A stretch of 45,377 bases of DNA, taken from contig CALXYJ010000011.1 of the NCBI GenBank assembly GCA_944392945.1, positions 1 to 45,377 of the forward strand, written 5' to 3'. The notes below the pieces were generated by a model. The model did no database searches, was not told the origin of the DNA, and saw only the letters and a program-made list of their open reading frames with translations. The position numbers and the translations under genes are program-made. Numbering within the stretch: position 1 is the first letter of the stretch; each line of letters starts with the position of its first letter. Of this stretch, positions 31,889 through 41,732 are shown piece by piece. Origin of the DNA: an uncultured Clostridia bacterium (GTDB lineage Bacteria; Bacillota; Clostridia; TANB77; CAG-508).

Positions 31889-34300
31889 TTAAATCTCTCT
31901 ATTTAAATTACCATTTGTATAAATAGAGCCATCTAATCTTTTCCCTGCTAATGATGTATTAATAATTTTATTAATTTCTTCAATATTTTCATCCAATATA
32001 TTAATTCTACAAGATTTTATATTAAAATCTTTGCTTTCTATAAAAGTAGTTCTGCTATTAAAAACAGTTGTAACTGTTTGTATATTATCTGGTATAAATC
32101 TAAAATCAAAACCTAATCTATCAACTAATGTATATTTTTTAGAAGTATCAAAACATTTTTTATCACAATTAGGATAACATTTGTTAGACTTCCCTAAAAA
32201 ACAGTAATTAGTATTCATTACAGGAAGTTTTCCATATGTAAATAATTCTAGATTTTCTCCATAAGAATTACAAAGAGATATAATACTTGTTTTATTTAAT
32301 TCAGGAGATATTTCTATTAAATTTATTCCATAATCTAATAATTCTTGTATTGTATTATTATTAAAAACATTTAAAGTATAATTAGCAATAAGTTTTAAAT
32401 TTCCACCATATTCATTATTAATAAATTTTAAGTATTCTACATTTCCTACATTAGAGAAAACAATTCCTTTAATATCAAAATTTGTAATTGCCATTCTTAA
32501 ATAATTTGCCAATAAATTTTTATAATTTCCACGTATTATTACAGGAAGATAGACATATAAATCAGCCTTTTTAGCAATAGTGTTAATAATATTACTATAT
32601 TTATTATTATAAAAATATTTTAAAGGTATATAAGCTTTTGTAAAATTATTAAGTTTTGAATAATCTAGATTCTCATCTAAAATATTAAAACAGATTGAAA
32701 TATCTTTATTTTTAATTGTTAAAGCATCTTTATTTAAAGGCTTATATGTTAAATTTAAATGTCTTTTAAATTTATTTATGGCATTTTCTTCTATATGGTT
32801 TAAAGCATTTCTTCTAAGTTCATTTATTATACTAATATTTGGAATAAATAAATTAGAATCCATTTGGACATTAATATTATTAAATTCAAATTGTGTATTT
32901 GATGTTTTCTTTAGTTGAGTGATGATTCTTTCTATATCTAAAGGTCTATTTATTGCTGGAGAAGGGAAAATTTCAGATTTTTCAGTTACAGAAATATTAT
33001 TATATACACTATTATCATTATTAACTGTCGAAACATGTAGAGTTATTGGATATCCTTCTTTTAGTATAATATTAGCATTTAACGGAATTTTTATATTTTC
33101 TATATTATTAAAAGAAGAATTTGCAATTGCTGATAGACTTTTACTTGTTAGTTTATATATTTTAGAGCCAATAGATATTTTACCTTTCATTCTACCAATA
33201 GTTATTTTTTCATTTTTTTCGGCAGAAGAAATATTTATACCATCTTTCATTAATTCGGAAATTGTATATTTCTTATGATCATTACCAAATGAAATCATAT
33301 CACCAATAGATATTCTATTTTTAGAAGTAAATGATACATAACCTTTATGAGAAGAATAATTAGATATATTTCCTATATATATACCAGCATTATTAGGTTT
33401 TTCTGGATATACAAAATCTGTGTTTGGAGAAGTTTTTAGATGTCCAGAAGAAAATCCACCTCTATTAAATACTTGTAATAAGTCATCCATATCTTGAGGA
33501 TTTATTTCATAATTTTCTTTATTTAAATATTTGTCTATATATTTACGATATATCCTTGTAACAGTAGCTACATATTCGGGCTTTTTCATTCTACCTTCTA
33601 TTTTAAAACAGGTAACTCCACTATCTATTAATTGAGGTATAAATTCTAAACCACATAAATCTCTTGGACTCATTAAATATTTAAAAGAAGAATCTATATC
33701 TTTTACTTTATATGGCAACCTGCATGGTTGGGCACATTTACCACGATTTCCAGAACGTCCACCAATCATACTAGACATTAAGCATTGCCCAGAATAAGAA
33801 AGACATAATGCTCCATGAATAAATACTTCAGTTTCTATATTTACTTTATGGCAAATATCATATATTTCGGAAATAGATAATTCTCTAGAAAGAACAGCTC
33901 TTTTAAAACCAAATTTCTCCAATGTTTGCACACATTCTAAATTGTGGATTGTCATTTGGGTACTTCCATGAATATCAAGACTTGGAAAATTTTTTATTAG
34001 ATATCGTGCTAAACCGAAATCTTGAACAATAATTGCATCAATTCCACAATTATATGCATATTCTGCAAGTTTTATAGCATCTTCAAATTCATTATTGGTT
34101 ATTAATGTGTTTAAAGTTAAATGAGTTTTTACATTTCTAAGTTTGGCATAATTTATAGCTTCTTCTAAAGTTTTATAATCAAAATTGCTTGCAAATGCAC
34201 GAGCACTAAAACTATTAGCACCGAAATAAACACTATCGGCACCATTTTGAACAGCAGCTTTTAAACATTCAAAATCACCAACAGGTGAAAGCAATTCCAC
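31889..34300 (-). CDS. U32 family peptidase-like protein, RlhA-like (with DUF3656-type region)
   Basis: The 803-residue protein opens MELLSPVGDFECLKAAVQNGADSVYFG (limited here) and has the family hallmarks LNTLITN, DAIIVQDFGL, ELSISEI, FIHGALCLSYSGQC and GNRGKCAQPCR. A middle DUF3656-like region and a C-terminal Cys cluster (KCYPNCDKKC) follow, so it is long like E. coli RlhA. RlhA hydroxylates C2501 of 23S rRNA with iron-sulfur chemistry, and related U32 proteins modify tRNA. Peptidase activity is uncertain. The GCACTC-free start is preceded by AAGGAGTG. It stands alone on the minus strand between two rightward groups. Confidence 0.85.
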   Translation of the reverse strand: MELLSPVGDFECLKAAVQNGADSVYFGANSFSARAFASNFDYKTLEEAINYAKLRNVKTHLTLNTLITNNEFEDAIKLAEYAYNCGIDAIIVQDFGLARYLIKNFPSLDIHGSTQMTIHNLECVQTLEKFGFKRAVLSRELSISEIYDICHKVNIETEVFIHGALCLSYSGQCLMSSMIGGRSGNRGKCAQPCRLPYKVKDIDSSFKYLMSPRDLCGLEFIPQLIDSGVTCFKIEGRMKKPEYVATVTRIYRKYIDKYLNKENYEINPQDMDDLLQVFNRGGFSSGHLKTSPNTDFVYPEKPNNAGIYIGNISNYSSHKGYVSFTSKNRISIGDMISFGNDHKKYTISELMKDGINISSAEKNEKITIGRMKGKISIGSKIYKLTSKSLSAIANSSFNNIENIKIPLNANIILKEGYPITLHVSTVNNDNSVYNNISVTEKSEIFPSPAINRPLDIERIITQLKKTSNTQFEFNNINVQMDSNLFIPNISIINELRRNALNHIEENAINKFKRHLNLTYKPLNKDALTIKNKDISICFNILDENLDYSKLNNFTKAYIPLKYFYNNKYSNIINTIAKKADLYVYLPVIIRGNYKNLLANYLRMAITNFDIKGIVFSNVGNVEYLKFINNEYGGNLKLIANYTLNVFNNNTIQELLDYGINLIEISPELNKTSIISLCNSYGENLELFTYGKLPVMNTNYCFLGKSNKCYPNCDKKCFDTSKKYTLVDRLGFDFRFIPDNIQTVTTVFNSRTTFIESKDFNIKSCRINILDENIEEINKIINTSLAGKRLDGSIYTNGNLNREI

Positions 34301-34433
34301 TTAAAATCACTCCTTTATAATTAATATTGCATAAACCATCATTATTGTAACATAAAAAAGTAAAATATCATAATATATCATATAAAAATATTAAGATTAT
34401 GCTTAATGTTAACATATGTAAGGAGGTAAATCA

Positions 34434-34583
34434 ATGCAAGAAGAAAGAGGTATGAATTGCGGTTGCAATAATGGAGGTTTGTTCAGTAATATGTTTTGCG
34501 GATGTGGAGATAGTGAAATATTATTTTTTATAATAATATTTTTATTGCTTTTTACAAACTTTGGAAATTCAAGATGTTGCTAA
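34434..34583 (+). CDS. Cys-rich small membrane protein, 49 aa
   Basis: AAGGAGGT precedes ATG 34434. The sequence has a Gly/Cys/Asn head (MNCGCNNGGLFSNMFCGCG), a hydrophobic helix (EILFFIIIFLLLFTNF) and a Cys end (SRCC). It resembles short YjcZ-type or spore-associated microproteins of Firmicutes in layout only. It stands alone between divergent units and is followed by an inverted repeat. Confidence 0.6.
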   Translation: MQEERGMNCGCNNGGLFSNMFCGCGDSEILFFIIIFLLLFTNFGNSRCC

Positions 34584-34589
34584 ACTTTA

Positions 34590-34619
34590 TTCCCCTATTT
34601 AAATGTTTAAATAGGGGAA
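34590..34619. terminator. Perfect inverted repeat after the small Cys-rich gene
   Basis: TTCCCCTATTTAAA and TTTAAATAGGGGAA are separated by TG. The stem is strong, but no clear U run follows on either side, so termination strength is uncertain. Confidence 0.55.
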
Positions 34620-34624
34620 AATAC

Positions 34625-34653
34625 TTGTAAAAAAAACATAGTTAGTGTAAAAT
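34625..34653 (+). promoter_or_regulatory. Promoter of the femAB-alr-DUF1189-ftsH unit
   Basis: TTGTAA (34625-34630), 17 bp, TAAAAT (34648-34653). The -10 box touches the upstream in-frame ATG at 34654, which is why that ATG cannot be the normal start of the next gene. Confidence 0.55.
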
Positions 34654-34692
34654 ATGAAAATGAAAATAGAGTATACAATGGAGGAAATTAAA

Positions 34693-35757
34693 GTGAGAAT
34701 ATTAGATATGAATAGCGAAGAAGAGAGACAAAAATATACTGACTTTTTAGAACATCATGAAAGATGCAATTTTCAACAATCATTAGAATGGGGAAAGGTA
34801 AAAAGTTTCTGGAAAAATGAAGTTATTTTAGCAGAGGATGAGAATAATAATATTATAGGCTCTTTAAGTGTACTAATAAGAAAGATTCCAGTTTTTGGTT
34901 ATTTAATGTATTCATCAAGAGGACCTGTTTGTGATATTCATGATGAAAAAGTTCTAAAACAGTTAACAGATGGAGCAAAAGAACTAGCTAAAAAATATAA
35001 AGCTATGGTATTAAAAATTGAACCAGATATAAAAAGTGATGATAAAGAATTTAGAGATATAGTAACAAAACTTGGATTTAAAATAAAAGATGATGCTAAG
35101 GATTTTAGAGATGAAATTCAACCTAGATATGTATTTAGATTAAATATAAAAGGAAAAACAGAAGACGAAATATTTAAAGCTTTTCATTCTAAAACAAGAT
35201 ATAATGTAAGACTAGCTGGAAGAAAAGGTGTTACAGTTAAAGATGGAAATAGGGATGATTTAAAAGATTTTCATAGAATTATGATAGAAACAGGAAAAAG
35301 AGATGGCTTTATGATAAGACCATTGGAATATTTCGAGAAAATGTATGATGCTCTAGGTCCAGAACATATGAAAATATTAATGGCTTATTATGATGGAAAG
35401 CCAATCTCTGGAGTAATACCTATTATGTATGGTAATAAAACCTGGTATTTATATGGTGCAAGTAGTAATGAACATAGAAATTTAATGCCAAATTATCTAT
35501 TACAATGGGAAATGATAAAACTTGCCATATCAAGAGGTGATGATATTTATGACCTAAGAGGAGTTTCTGGAGTTGTTGATGAGAATCATCCTCAATATGG
35601 TTTATATAGATTTAAGCAAGGTTTTGGAGCAGAATTCACAGAATTTATAGGAGAACTTCACATGGATTACTCACCAGTAAGATATAAGTTATATTTAGTA
35701 TCAGAAAAAGTTTTTAAAAGAATAAGAAGTTTTTTCATGAATAGAAAAAAGAAATAG
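34693..35757 (+). CDS. FemAB-like peptidoglycan bridge aminoacyltransferase
   Basis: GTG 34693 is chosen: GGAGG (34680-34684) is 8 nt upstream. The alternative ATG 34654 lies at the promoter -10 and has no ribosome-binding site. The ~354-residue product has FemX/FemAB features: CNFQQSLEWGKVK, YLMYSSRGPVCD, FHSKTRYNVRLAGRKGV, PISGVIPIMYGNKTWYLYGASS, NLMPNYLLQWEMIKLA, YDLRGVSG and HPQYGLYRFKQGFGAEFTEFIGE (quoted in pieces). These enzymes add amino acids from tRNA to the lipid II side chain (two fused GNAT-like folds). It heads a unit with alanine racemase, which fits cell-wall synthesis. Confidence 0.85.
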   Translation: MRILDMNSEEERQKYTDFLEHHERCNFQQSLEWGKVKSFWKNEVILAEDENNNIIGSLSVLIRKIPVFGYLMYSSRGPVCDIHDEKVLKQLTDGAKELAKKYKAMVLKIEPDIKSDDKEFRDIVTKLGFKIKDDAKDFRDEIQPRYVFRLNIKGKTEDEIFKAFHSKTRYNVRLAGRKGVTVKDGNRDDLKDFHRIMIETGKRDGFMIRPLEYFEKMYDALGPEHMKILMAYYDGKPISGVIPIMYGNKTWYLYGASSNEHRNLMPNYLLQWEMIKLAISRGDDIYDLRGVSGVVDENHPQYGLYRFKQGFGAEFTEFIGELHMDYSPVRYKLYLVSEKVFKRIRSFFMNRKKK

Positions 35758-35791
35758 AATCTTTAACTAATGATATAACAAAGGGGAAAAA

Positions 35792-36898
35792 ATGGGCATT
35801 TTAGTAATAGAAAAAGAAGATTTAAAGCATAATATAAATCAAGTAAAGAAATATGCAAAAAAAAGTGATAAAAATTTAAAAATAATTGCTATTGTTAAAT
35901 CAAATGGATATGGGTTAGGACTTAAAGAATATACTAATTTTTTATTGGATAATGGAATAGATTTTTTTGCAGTTGCAAGTACTGAGGAAGCGATAAAACT
36001 AAGAGAATTTGGATTAAAAGAAGAAATTTTAATGATGTCTTCTACTGCTATAGAAGAAGATGTAATAAATATGATTAAAAATAATATAACAATAACGATT
36101 GGTTCTAAAGAAGCAAAAGATATTTTAATAAAATGTATAAAGAAAACTAATAAAAAACCTAAAATTCATATAAAAATTGATACAGGCTTTGGAAGATATG
36201 GATATTTATATAATGATACAGAAAATATATTAAAAGATATAAAAGAATTACAAAAGTTTGCTAAAATTGAAGGTATATTTTCGCATTTTTCTACATCTTT
36301 TTACAAAGAAAAATGGACAAGATTGCAATATGAAAGATTTTTAAGTTTAATAAACAAAATAGAAGAAGAGGGAATACAAATTCCAATAAAGCATATTGCA
36401 AATTCATCATCTTTTATAAGATTTCCGGAAATGAATTTAGATGCAGTAAGAATTGGATCAGCATTTTTAGGAAGAGTTGCAGTTGCGAATAGATTAGGAC
36501 TAAAAAAAATAGGATATTTAGAAAGCGAAATTTCAGAGATTAAGCTTTTGCCTAAGGGATGGAATATTGGCTATTCAAATACTTATAAAACAAAAAGAGA
36601 AACTAAAATTGCTATAGTTCCTACTGGTTATGCAGAAGGTTATCATATGAAATTAGAAAGTGATATGTTATCTTTTAAAAATAAAATAAGAGATATAATA
36701 CAAGCAATAAAGAAATTATTTAAAAATACAAACTTATATGTAGAAATAAACAATAAAAGATATCCAGTACTAGGAAGGATTGGTATGTACCATGTAACAG
36801 TAGATATAACGGGGGAGAATTTAAAAATAGGAGAAAAAGTAAAGATGCAAGCAAATCCTTTATATGTAGATTCTTCAGTTAGGAGGTTATATAAATAA
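35792..36898 (+). CDS. alr: Alanine racemase
   Basis: A fold-type III PLP enzyme of 368 residues. The PLP lysine is K36 in IVKSNGYGLG. HIKIDTGFGRYG, GIFSHFSTS, ANSSSFIRFPEMNLDAVRIG (in pieces) and the second-subunit Tyr region GWNIGYSNTYKTKRETKIAIVPTGYAEGY are present, with the C-terminal GRIGMYHVTVDIT. It converts L- to D-alanine for peptidoglycan. AAGGGG precedes the ATG. Its stop overlaps the next ATG (TAATG), so it is co-translated with the DUF1189 protein. Confidence 0.9.
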   Translation: MGILVIEKEDLKHNINQVKKYAKKSDKNLKIIAIVKSNGYGLGLKEYTNFLLDNGIDFFAVASTEEAIKLREFGLKEEILMMSSTAIEEDVINMIKNNITITIGSKEAKDILIKCIKKTNKKPKIHIKIDTGFGRYGYLYNDTENILKDIKELQKFAKIEGIFSHFSTSFYKEKWTRLQYERFLSLINKIEEEGIQIPIKHIANSSSFIRFPEMNLDAVRIGSAFLGRVAVANRLGLKKIGYLESEISEIKLLPKGWNIGYSNTYKTKRETKIAIVPTGYAEGYHMKLESDMLSFKNKIRDIIQAIKKLFKNTNLYVEINNKRYPVLGRIGMYHVTVDITGENLKIGEKVKMQANPLYVDSSVRRLYK

Positions 36899-37938
36899 TG
36901 GAAAAAACTAAAAAAATGGGATTTTTTAAAAGCTTAAAAAATAGTATATTTAATTTTGATTCATATCAAGAGTTTGCATTAGACGATATGAAAAAGGGTA
37001 TTGGTTATTTTATAAAATTATTATTATTGTTTTCTATAATTGTGGCAATAGTATTTTCTATATTACAGGTTACAATCACAATTCCTAGGGCGAAAGATTT
37101 TATTACAAATGAAATACCTGATTTTAGTTATTCAGAAGGTATTTTAGATGTAAAAAGTGATGATACTGTTACTATTGATGACATTTCTGACAATATAATT
37201 ATTATTGCAAATACAAAAGATTTAAGTGAAGATCAAATAAATGAATATAAAAATAAAATAAATTTATATGAGATAGGAATATTGATTTTAAAGGATAAGA
37301 TATATTTAAAAAATGCGTATAGTACAAGTACAATGCAAGAATTTCCAATGAGTGATATTGGTGCTATTTATGGAGAAAATAATTTTACAAAACAAGATAT
37401 ATTAAATGATATAAATAGTGTTAATATGATTTCTTTATTTATAAGTTTAGTTATAACTGTATTTATAGGATTTTTTATAACATATTTATTCATAAGTATT
37501 TTGGATATAATAATACTTGCATTGTTAAGTAATATTATTGCAATGTTATTAAGAGTTAGAATGAAAGTTTCTGCATTAGTAAATATATCTGTACATGCAA
37601 TGACTTTATCAATAGTTCTTTTATTAATATATGCAATAATATTGTTAACAACAGGATTTGAAATAAAATACTTTAATATAATGTATAGAGGAATTTCTTA
37701 TATATATGTAATTACTGCAATTTTCTTAATTCGTTCAAGTTTAATTAAGCAAAAAATCGAATTAACTACTATAGTACAAAAGCAAAAAGAGTTACAAGAA
37801 CAATTAGAACAAAAGAAAAAGGAAAATAATAAGCCAGAAGAAAAAGAAGAAAAAAAGGAAGAAAAGAAAGAAGAAAAAGATGAAAAAAAAGAAGAGAAAG
37901 ATAACAGTGTAGGAAATGAAGCTAATGGTGAAGTATAG
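36898..37938 (+). CDS. DUF1189 family membrane protein
   Basis: The 346-residue protein has FNFDSYQEFALDDMKKGIGYFIKL, a membrane helix at ~residues 38-60, a long extracytoplasmic domain (~65-170) and at least three further helices (~175-205, 207-245, 258-280). A very charged tail (KKKENNKPEEKEEKKEEKK, then more Glu/Lys) closes it. This is the layout of DUF1189 proteins, predicted envelope proteins of Firmicutes with unknown role. The Glu/Lys tail is coded by low-complexity A/G-rich DNA (37800-37920). It is coupled to alr and precedes ftsH. Confidence 0.8.
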   Translation: MEKTKKMGFFKSLKNSIFNFDSYQEFALDDMKKGIGYFIKLLLLFSIIVAIVFSILQVTITIPRAKDFITNEIPDFSYSEGILDVKSDDTVTIDDISDNIIIIANTKDLSEDQINEYKNKINLYEIGILILKDKIYLKNAYSTSTMQEFPMSDIGAIYGENNFTKQDILNDINSVNMISLFISLVITVFIGFFITYLFISILDIIILALLSNIIAMLLRVRMKVSALVNISVHAMTLSIVLLLIYAIILLTTGFEIKYFNIMYRGISYIYVITAIFLIRSSLIKQKIELTTIVQKQKELQEQLEQKKKENNKPEEKEEKKEEKKEEKDEKKEEKDNSVGNEANGEV

Positions 37939-37959
37939 ATTAAGGAGGATACTATTTTA

Positions 37960-39777
37960 ATGGAAAATTCAAATAAGAATAAAGAAAAAAATAAAGATCA
38001 AAAGAAGTTTTGGATTTCTTCAGTAGTATTATTATTACTTATTATTGCTGTAGCAATATTAACATATTTTATGTATAGCAATAATGATAAAGAAGAAGAT
38101 GAAAGTATATTACCATATACAGAATTAATTCAAGATATTAATAATAATACTGTGGAAAAAGTAGAGATGACAGTTGGAAGTACTACAGTAAAAGTTAAAT
38201 TAAAAGATGAAGAAGAAGAAAAGACAACGATAGTTCCTAGTTTGCAAGCTTTTGCAGAATATATTCAAACAAAAGCAGAAGAAGGAAATCAGATAGAAGT
38301 TATTCAAAATAAACCAAATGTATTATTATCAATAGGTGATACTATATTTACAATATTACCAACATTATTAATGGTTGCATTAATAATAATGTTATTTAAA
38401 ATGCAAGGTTTAGGAGATAAAGGTAAGGTATATGATAGTGAAGAGCAGGATACTAATGTAAGATTTGAAGATGTTGCAGGGCTAGATGAAGAAAAAGAAG
38501 AAATGGTAGAAATAGTTAATTTCTTAAAAAAGCCAGAGGAATTTTATAAAATGGGAGCAAAAGTTCCAAGAGGTGTTTTGCTATGTGGAAAACCAGGAAC
38601 AGGAAAGACCCTAATTGCTAAGGCTATTGCAGGAGAAGCAAATGTACCCTTTATTTCTATGAGTGGATCAGAGTTTATAGAAATGTTTGCTGGCCTTGGA
38701 GCTTCTAGAGTAAGAAAATTATTTGAAAAAGCTAGAAAATTATCACCATGCATAGTATTTATAGATGAAATAGATGCTATTGGTGCAAGAAGAACTAATG
38801 CAAGTGGAGCAGAATCAGAAAATAACCAAACATTAAATCAATTACTTGTAGAGATGGATGGATTTGATTCTGACGAAACAATAATTGTTTTAGCAGCAAC
38901 TAACAGACCGGAGATGTTAGATAAAGCATTATTAAGACCTGGTAGATTTGATAGACAAATAATCATAAATTCTCCAGATCAAAAAGGTAGAGAAGAGATT
39001 CTAAAAATTCATAGCAAGGATAAAAAAATTGATGAAAATATCGATTTTAAAGATATAGCTGAAGATACGGCTGGCTTTACAGGAGCTGAACTTGCTAATA
39101 TTTTAAATGAAGCAGCGATTATTGCTACAATAAATAAACATTCTTCTATTAACAAAGATGATATAGAAGAGGCTATAAAGAAAGTGACAGTAGGTCTTGA
39201 AAAACATAGTAGAGTTGTTTCAGAAAAAGATAAAAAATTAACAGCATATCATGAAGCAGGACATGCAGTTGTAAGTAGATATTTAGAAACACAAAATGAT
39301 ATAAAAGAGGTTTCTATTATACCAAGAGGTGTTGCTGGTGGATATACAATGTATAAAAATAATGAGGATAAATATTATATTTCTAAAACAGAAATGGAAG
39401 AAAAATTAGTAGCACTTTTGGGAGGAAGAGCAGCAGAAAAATTAGTGTTGGATGATATATCTACAGGTGCAAGTAATGATTTAGAGGTTGCAACAAATAT
39501 TGCAAGAGATATGATTACTGTATATGGAATGAGTGATACAATTGGTCCAATATCTTTAAAAGATTCTGAAAATCCAAATCAAATGATTTTATGTGGAGAA
39601 AAAATGCAAGATGCTATTGGTGCAGAAATAAAAATACTAATAGATACAGCATATATGAATGCTCAAAAACTACTAATAGAGCATAGAGATAAATTGGATG
39701 CTGTTGCTAATGTATTATTACAAAAAGAAAAAATTACAGAAAAAGAATTTTATGAAATTTTTAATGAAGGAAATTAA
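37960..39777 (+). CDS. ftsH: ATP-dependent zinc metalloprotease FtsH
   Basis: A membrane-anchored AAA protease of 605 residues. Membrane helices lie at ~18-40 and ~130-148. The AAA domain has Walker A GKPGTGKT (210-217), Walker B IVFIDEIDAIGA, and the arginine-finger/SRH region RPGRFDRQI. The protease domain has H431-EAG-H435 (HEAGHAV) and a third ligand region (TGASNDLEVAT). It degrades misfolded membrane and regulatory proteins. AAGGAGGA precedes the ATG. A terminator ends the unit. Confidence 0.97.
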   Translation: MENSNKNKEKNKDQKKFWISSVVLLLLIIAVAILTYFMYSNNDKEEDESILPYTELIQDINNNTVEKVEMTVGSTTVKVKLKDEEEEKTTIVPSLQAFAEYIQTKAEEGNQIEVIQNKPNVLLSIGDTIFTILPTLLMVALIIMLFKMQGLGDKGKVYDSEEQDTNVRFEDVAGLDEEKEEMVEIVNFLKKPEEFYKMGAKVPRGVLLCGKPGTGKTLIAKAIAGEANVPFISMSGSEFIEMFAGLGASRVRKLFEKARKLSPCIVFIDEIDAIGARRTNASGAESENNQTLNQLLVEMDGFDSDETIIVLAATNRPEMLDKALLRPGRFDRQIIINSPDQKGREEILKIHSKDKKIDENIDFKDIAEDTAGFTGAELANILNEAAIIATINKHSSINKDDIEEAIKKVTVGLEKHSRVVSEKDKKLTAYHEAGHAVVSRYLETQNDIKEVSIIPRGVAGGYTMYKNNEDKYYISKTEMEEKLVALLGGRAAEKLVLDDISTGASNDLEVATNIARDMITVYGMSDTIGPISLKDSENPNQMILCGEKMQDAIGAEIKILIDTAYMNAQKLLIEHRDKLDAVANVLLQKEKITEKEFYEIFNEGN

Positions 39778-39790
39778 AAAATAATCAGAA

Positions 39791-39824
39791 AAAACCTAAT
39801 CATTTAATAGATTAGGTTTTTTTG
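39791..39824 (+). terminator. Terminator after ftsH
   Basis: AAAACCTAATC pairs with GATTAGGTTTT around ATTTAATA, followed by TTT. Stem 11 bp. Confidence 0.9.
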
Positions 39825-39933
39825 TGATATAGGTAATTTTAGAAAATTTAATATTGAATTTAAGATAAATCTAATATATAATGTATACGAATTATGTAAA
39901 TATCATCTTGAAATAATTTTAGGAGGAGACAAT

Positions 39934-41685
39934 ATGAGAAAATTTACAAGAATTAGGAAATTACGGAGATATCTAAAAGGGGGAAATAAAGATTTCTCAA
40001 ATATGGATTTATCAGATTTAGATCTAAGTAGATTTGTACCTGAGCTTTGGGAAGATGCAATTTTTTACAATACAAATTTTAAGGGGACTGGTATAAATTT
40101 TTTGCCGAGCAAATTAAGAAATGAAAGCGTTGAGGGGTGTAATTTTGAAGGAGTAGATTTAAGTGAGATTCCAAGTGAAGAATGGACTTTTATCAATATA
40201 AAAAATGCCAATTTTAGAAAAACAAATGTAAATATTATTTTTGACCATATTTTTAAAGATATAGAAGATATTTTGATTGATGAGAGTTATGGAAATAAAC
40301 CAAGAGAATATTGGAATAGGACTAAGCTTAATTTTATTATATTAGAACATAATCCATTTATTAAAATTACATCAATTAAGTTAATCTCTATGATAAAGAA
40401 GTATATTGCAGGAATTACGATTTTTCTATCTGATGAAAAGGTCAAGGAGATAGTAAGTGAATGTGAAGAAAAATTAAGAGTATATGATGATGGTAATCTT
40501 ATTCGGTTTTATGATTTAATTTGTATAAATTGCACTGCTAGAGAAAAACTAGACTTTTTTAGAGGAAATATTATAAGGAGATGTTTTAAAAAACTTGATT
40601 TTACTGGTTTTTCAACAGAACTGATTCAGGAATTTAATTTCAGAGAATGCAAATTTGGAGAAATAATATTATCAAATGAAATAGATGATATAATACATTC
40701 TTATATTAGGATTTTCAATCGTGAAAATAAAAATGAATTTGGAAAAATTATTCTTACAAAATTTGATGAATTAAATTCTTGGAAAAACTATTTAAGAAGT
40801 ACAATTATGGGGAGAATCACAGTAAAAAGATTCCTGTATTTAGAAATCGGGAAAAAATGTAACTCTAATTGTGTATTCTGTAGGAACAAGTCATTTGAAG
40901 AATGTAAAGAACGCAACTTTCAACAAATTTTAGAAAATTTAAAAATAATTAGTAAATACATGGATACAATTTTTATAGGAGGTGGAGAGCCGGCTTTATA
41001 TTTGCAAGATATTATAGAAATTTATAAATGTATAGGGATGGAAACTGATATAGTTATTGTTTCTAATGGTACAATTTGCAAAAAAGATCTAAAATATTTA
41101 GATGATGAAATCGGAGTTCGTAATGTTAGTTTATATATTAGTAGACATGCTATCTCAGAAGAAGATAATAAAAATATACTAAATGTATCAAAAAATGTAT
41201 ATATTATGTCCGCAAATGAGATAAAGGAAATGTCGAAGATAGTAAATATAGTGCTAACTCCAGTGTGTGTGAAAGGAGGACTTGATACTTCAGAAAAAAT
41301 CAAAGCATATATTGAAGAATTTTTACAGGAAGATATTAAAAGTATTACTTTTGCCACCCTTCATGCAAATGCTTCTTTAGGAACAAAGAAACTGGAATAT
41401 GAAGATTTATATGTAAGTCCAGATACTTTTGAAGATGTCTATAAAGAACTCTTAAGGCAAGATTTTGTATGCAAGGAAGAAATTTCTTCAACTGGAGGAT
41501 ATATCTTAAAAAGGTTCCAAAAAGGTAACTATATGGTATCTTTTAAGATATATATTACTATGGATGAACTTAAAGAAATTTGGGATAAAACCATTAAGAA
41601 AACATGGGATTTTACAATGACTCCATCAGGAGATGTTTATCAAGACTGGAACAGAGGTAAACTTGTAGATTTAACGGATTTATAA
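39934..41685 (+). CDS. Radical-SAM protein with N-terminal pentapeptide-like region, 583 aa
   Basis: Residues ~18-125 contain Asn/Leu/Phe five-residue-type repeats (NKDFSNMDLSDLDLSRF, NFEGVDLSEI, NIKNANFRKTNV). A helical middle (~130-290) follows. The radical-SAM core has C309-NSN-C313-VF-C316, then IFIGGGEPALY and DIVIVSNGT. The C-terminus ends TMTPSGDVYQDWNRG without an obvious SPASM cysteine cluster. AGGAGG precedes the ATG. Flanked by terminators on both sides, so it is a single-gene unit. Substrate unknown. It could modify a peptide or act on RNA; pentapeptide-like repeats with this catalytic domain are unusual to me. Possibly acquired. Confidence 0.75.
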   Translation: MRKFTRIRKLRRYLKGGNKDFSNMDLSDLDLSRFVPELWEDAIFYNTNFKGTGINFLPSKLRNESVEGCNFEGVDLSEIPSEEWTFINIKNANFRKTNVNIIFDHIFKDIEDILIDESYGNKPREYWNRTKLNFIILEHNPFIKITSIKLISMIKKYIAGITIFLSDEKVKEIVSECEEKLRVYDDGNLIRFYDLICINCTAREKLDFFRGNIIRRCFKKLDFTGFSTELIQEFNFRECKFGEIILSNEIDDIIHSYIRIFNRENKNEFGKIILTKFDELNSWKNYLRSTIMGRITVKRFLYLEIGKKCNSNCVFCRNKSFEECKERNFQQILENLKIISKYMDTIFIGGGEPALYLQDIIEIYKCIGMETDIVIVSNGTICKKDLKYLDDEIGVRNVSLYISRHAISEEDNKNILNVSKNVYIMSANEIKEMSKIVNIVLTPVCVKGGLDTSEKIKAYIEEFLQEDIKSITFATLHANASLGTKKLEYEDLYVSPDTFEDVYKELLRQDFVCKEEISSTGGYILKRFQKGNYMVSFKIYITMDELKEIWDKTIKKTWDFTMTPSGDVYQDWNRGKLVDLTDL

Positions 41686-41695
41686 TTTTTGTAAT

Positions 41696-41732
41696 AAAGG
41701 GTAAAACTGGCATTGCCGGTTTTACCCTTTTA
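41696..41732. terminator. Bidirectional terminator between convergent genes
   Basis: AAAGGGTAAAACTGGC pairs with GCCGGTTTTACCCTTTT around ATT, with one G-U. The leftward gene's stop codon lies at its right edge. Confidence 0.9.

Noticed and set aside
37800..37925. Low-complexity GAA/AAG run as a separate repeat element
   Set aside because: It encodes the Glu/Lys tail of the DUF1189 protein in frame and has no regular period.
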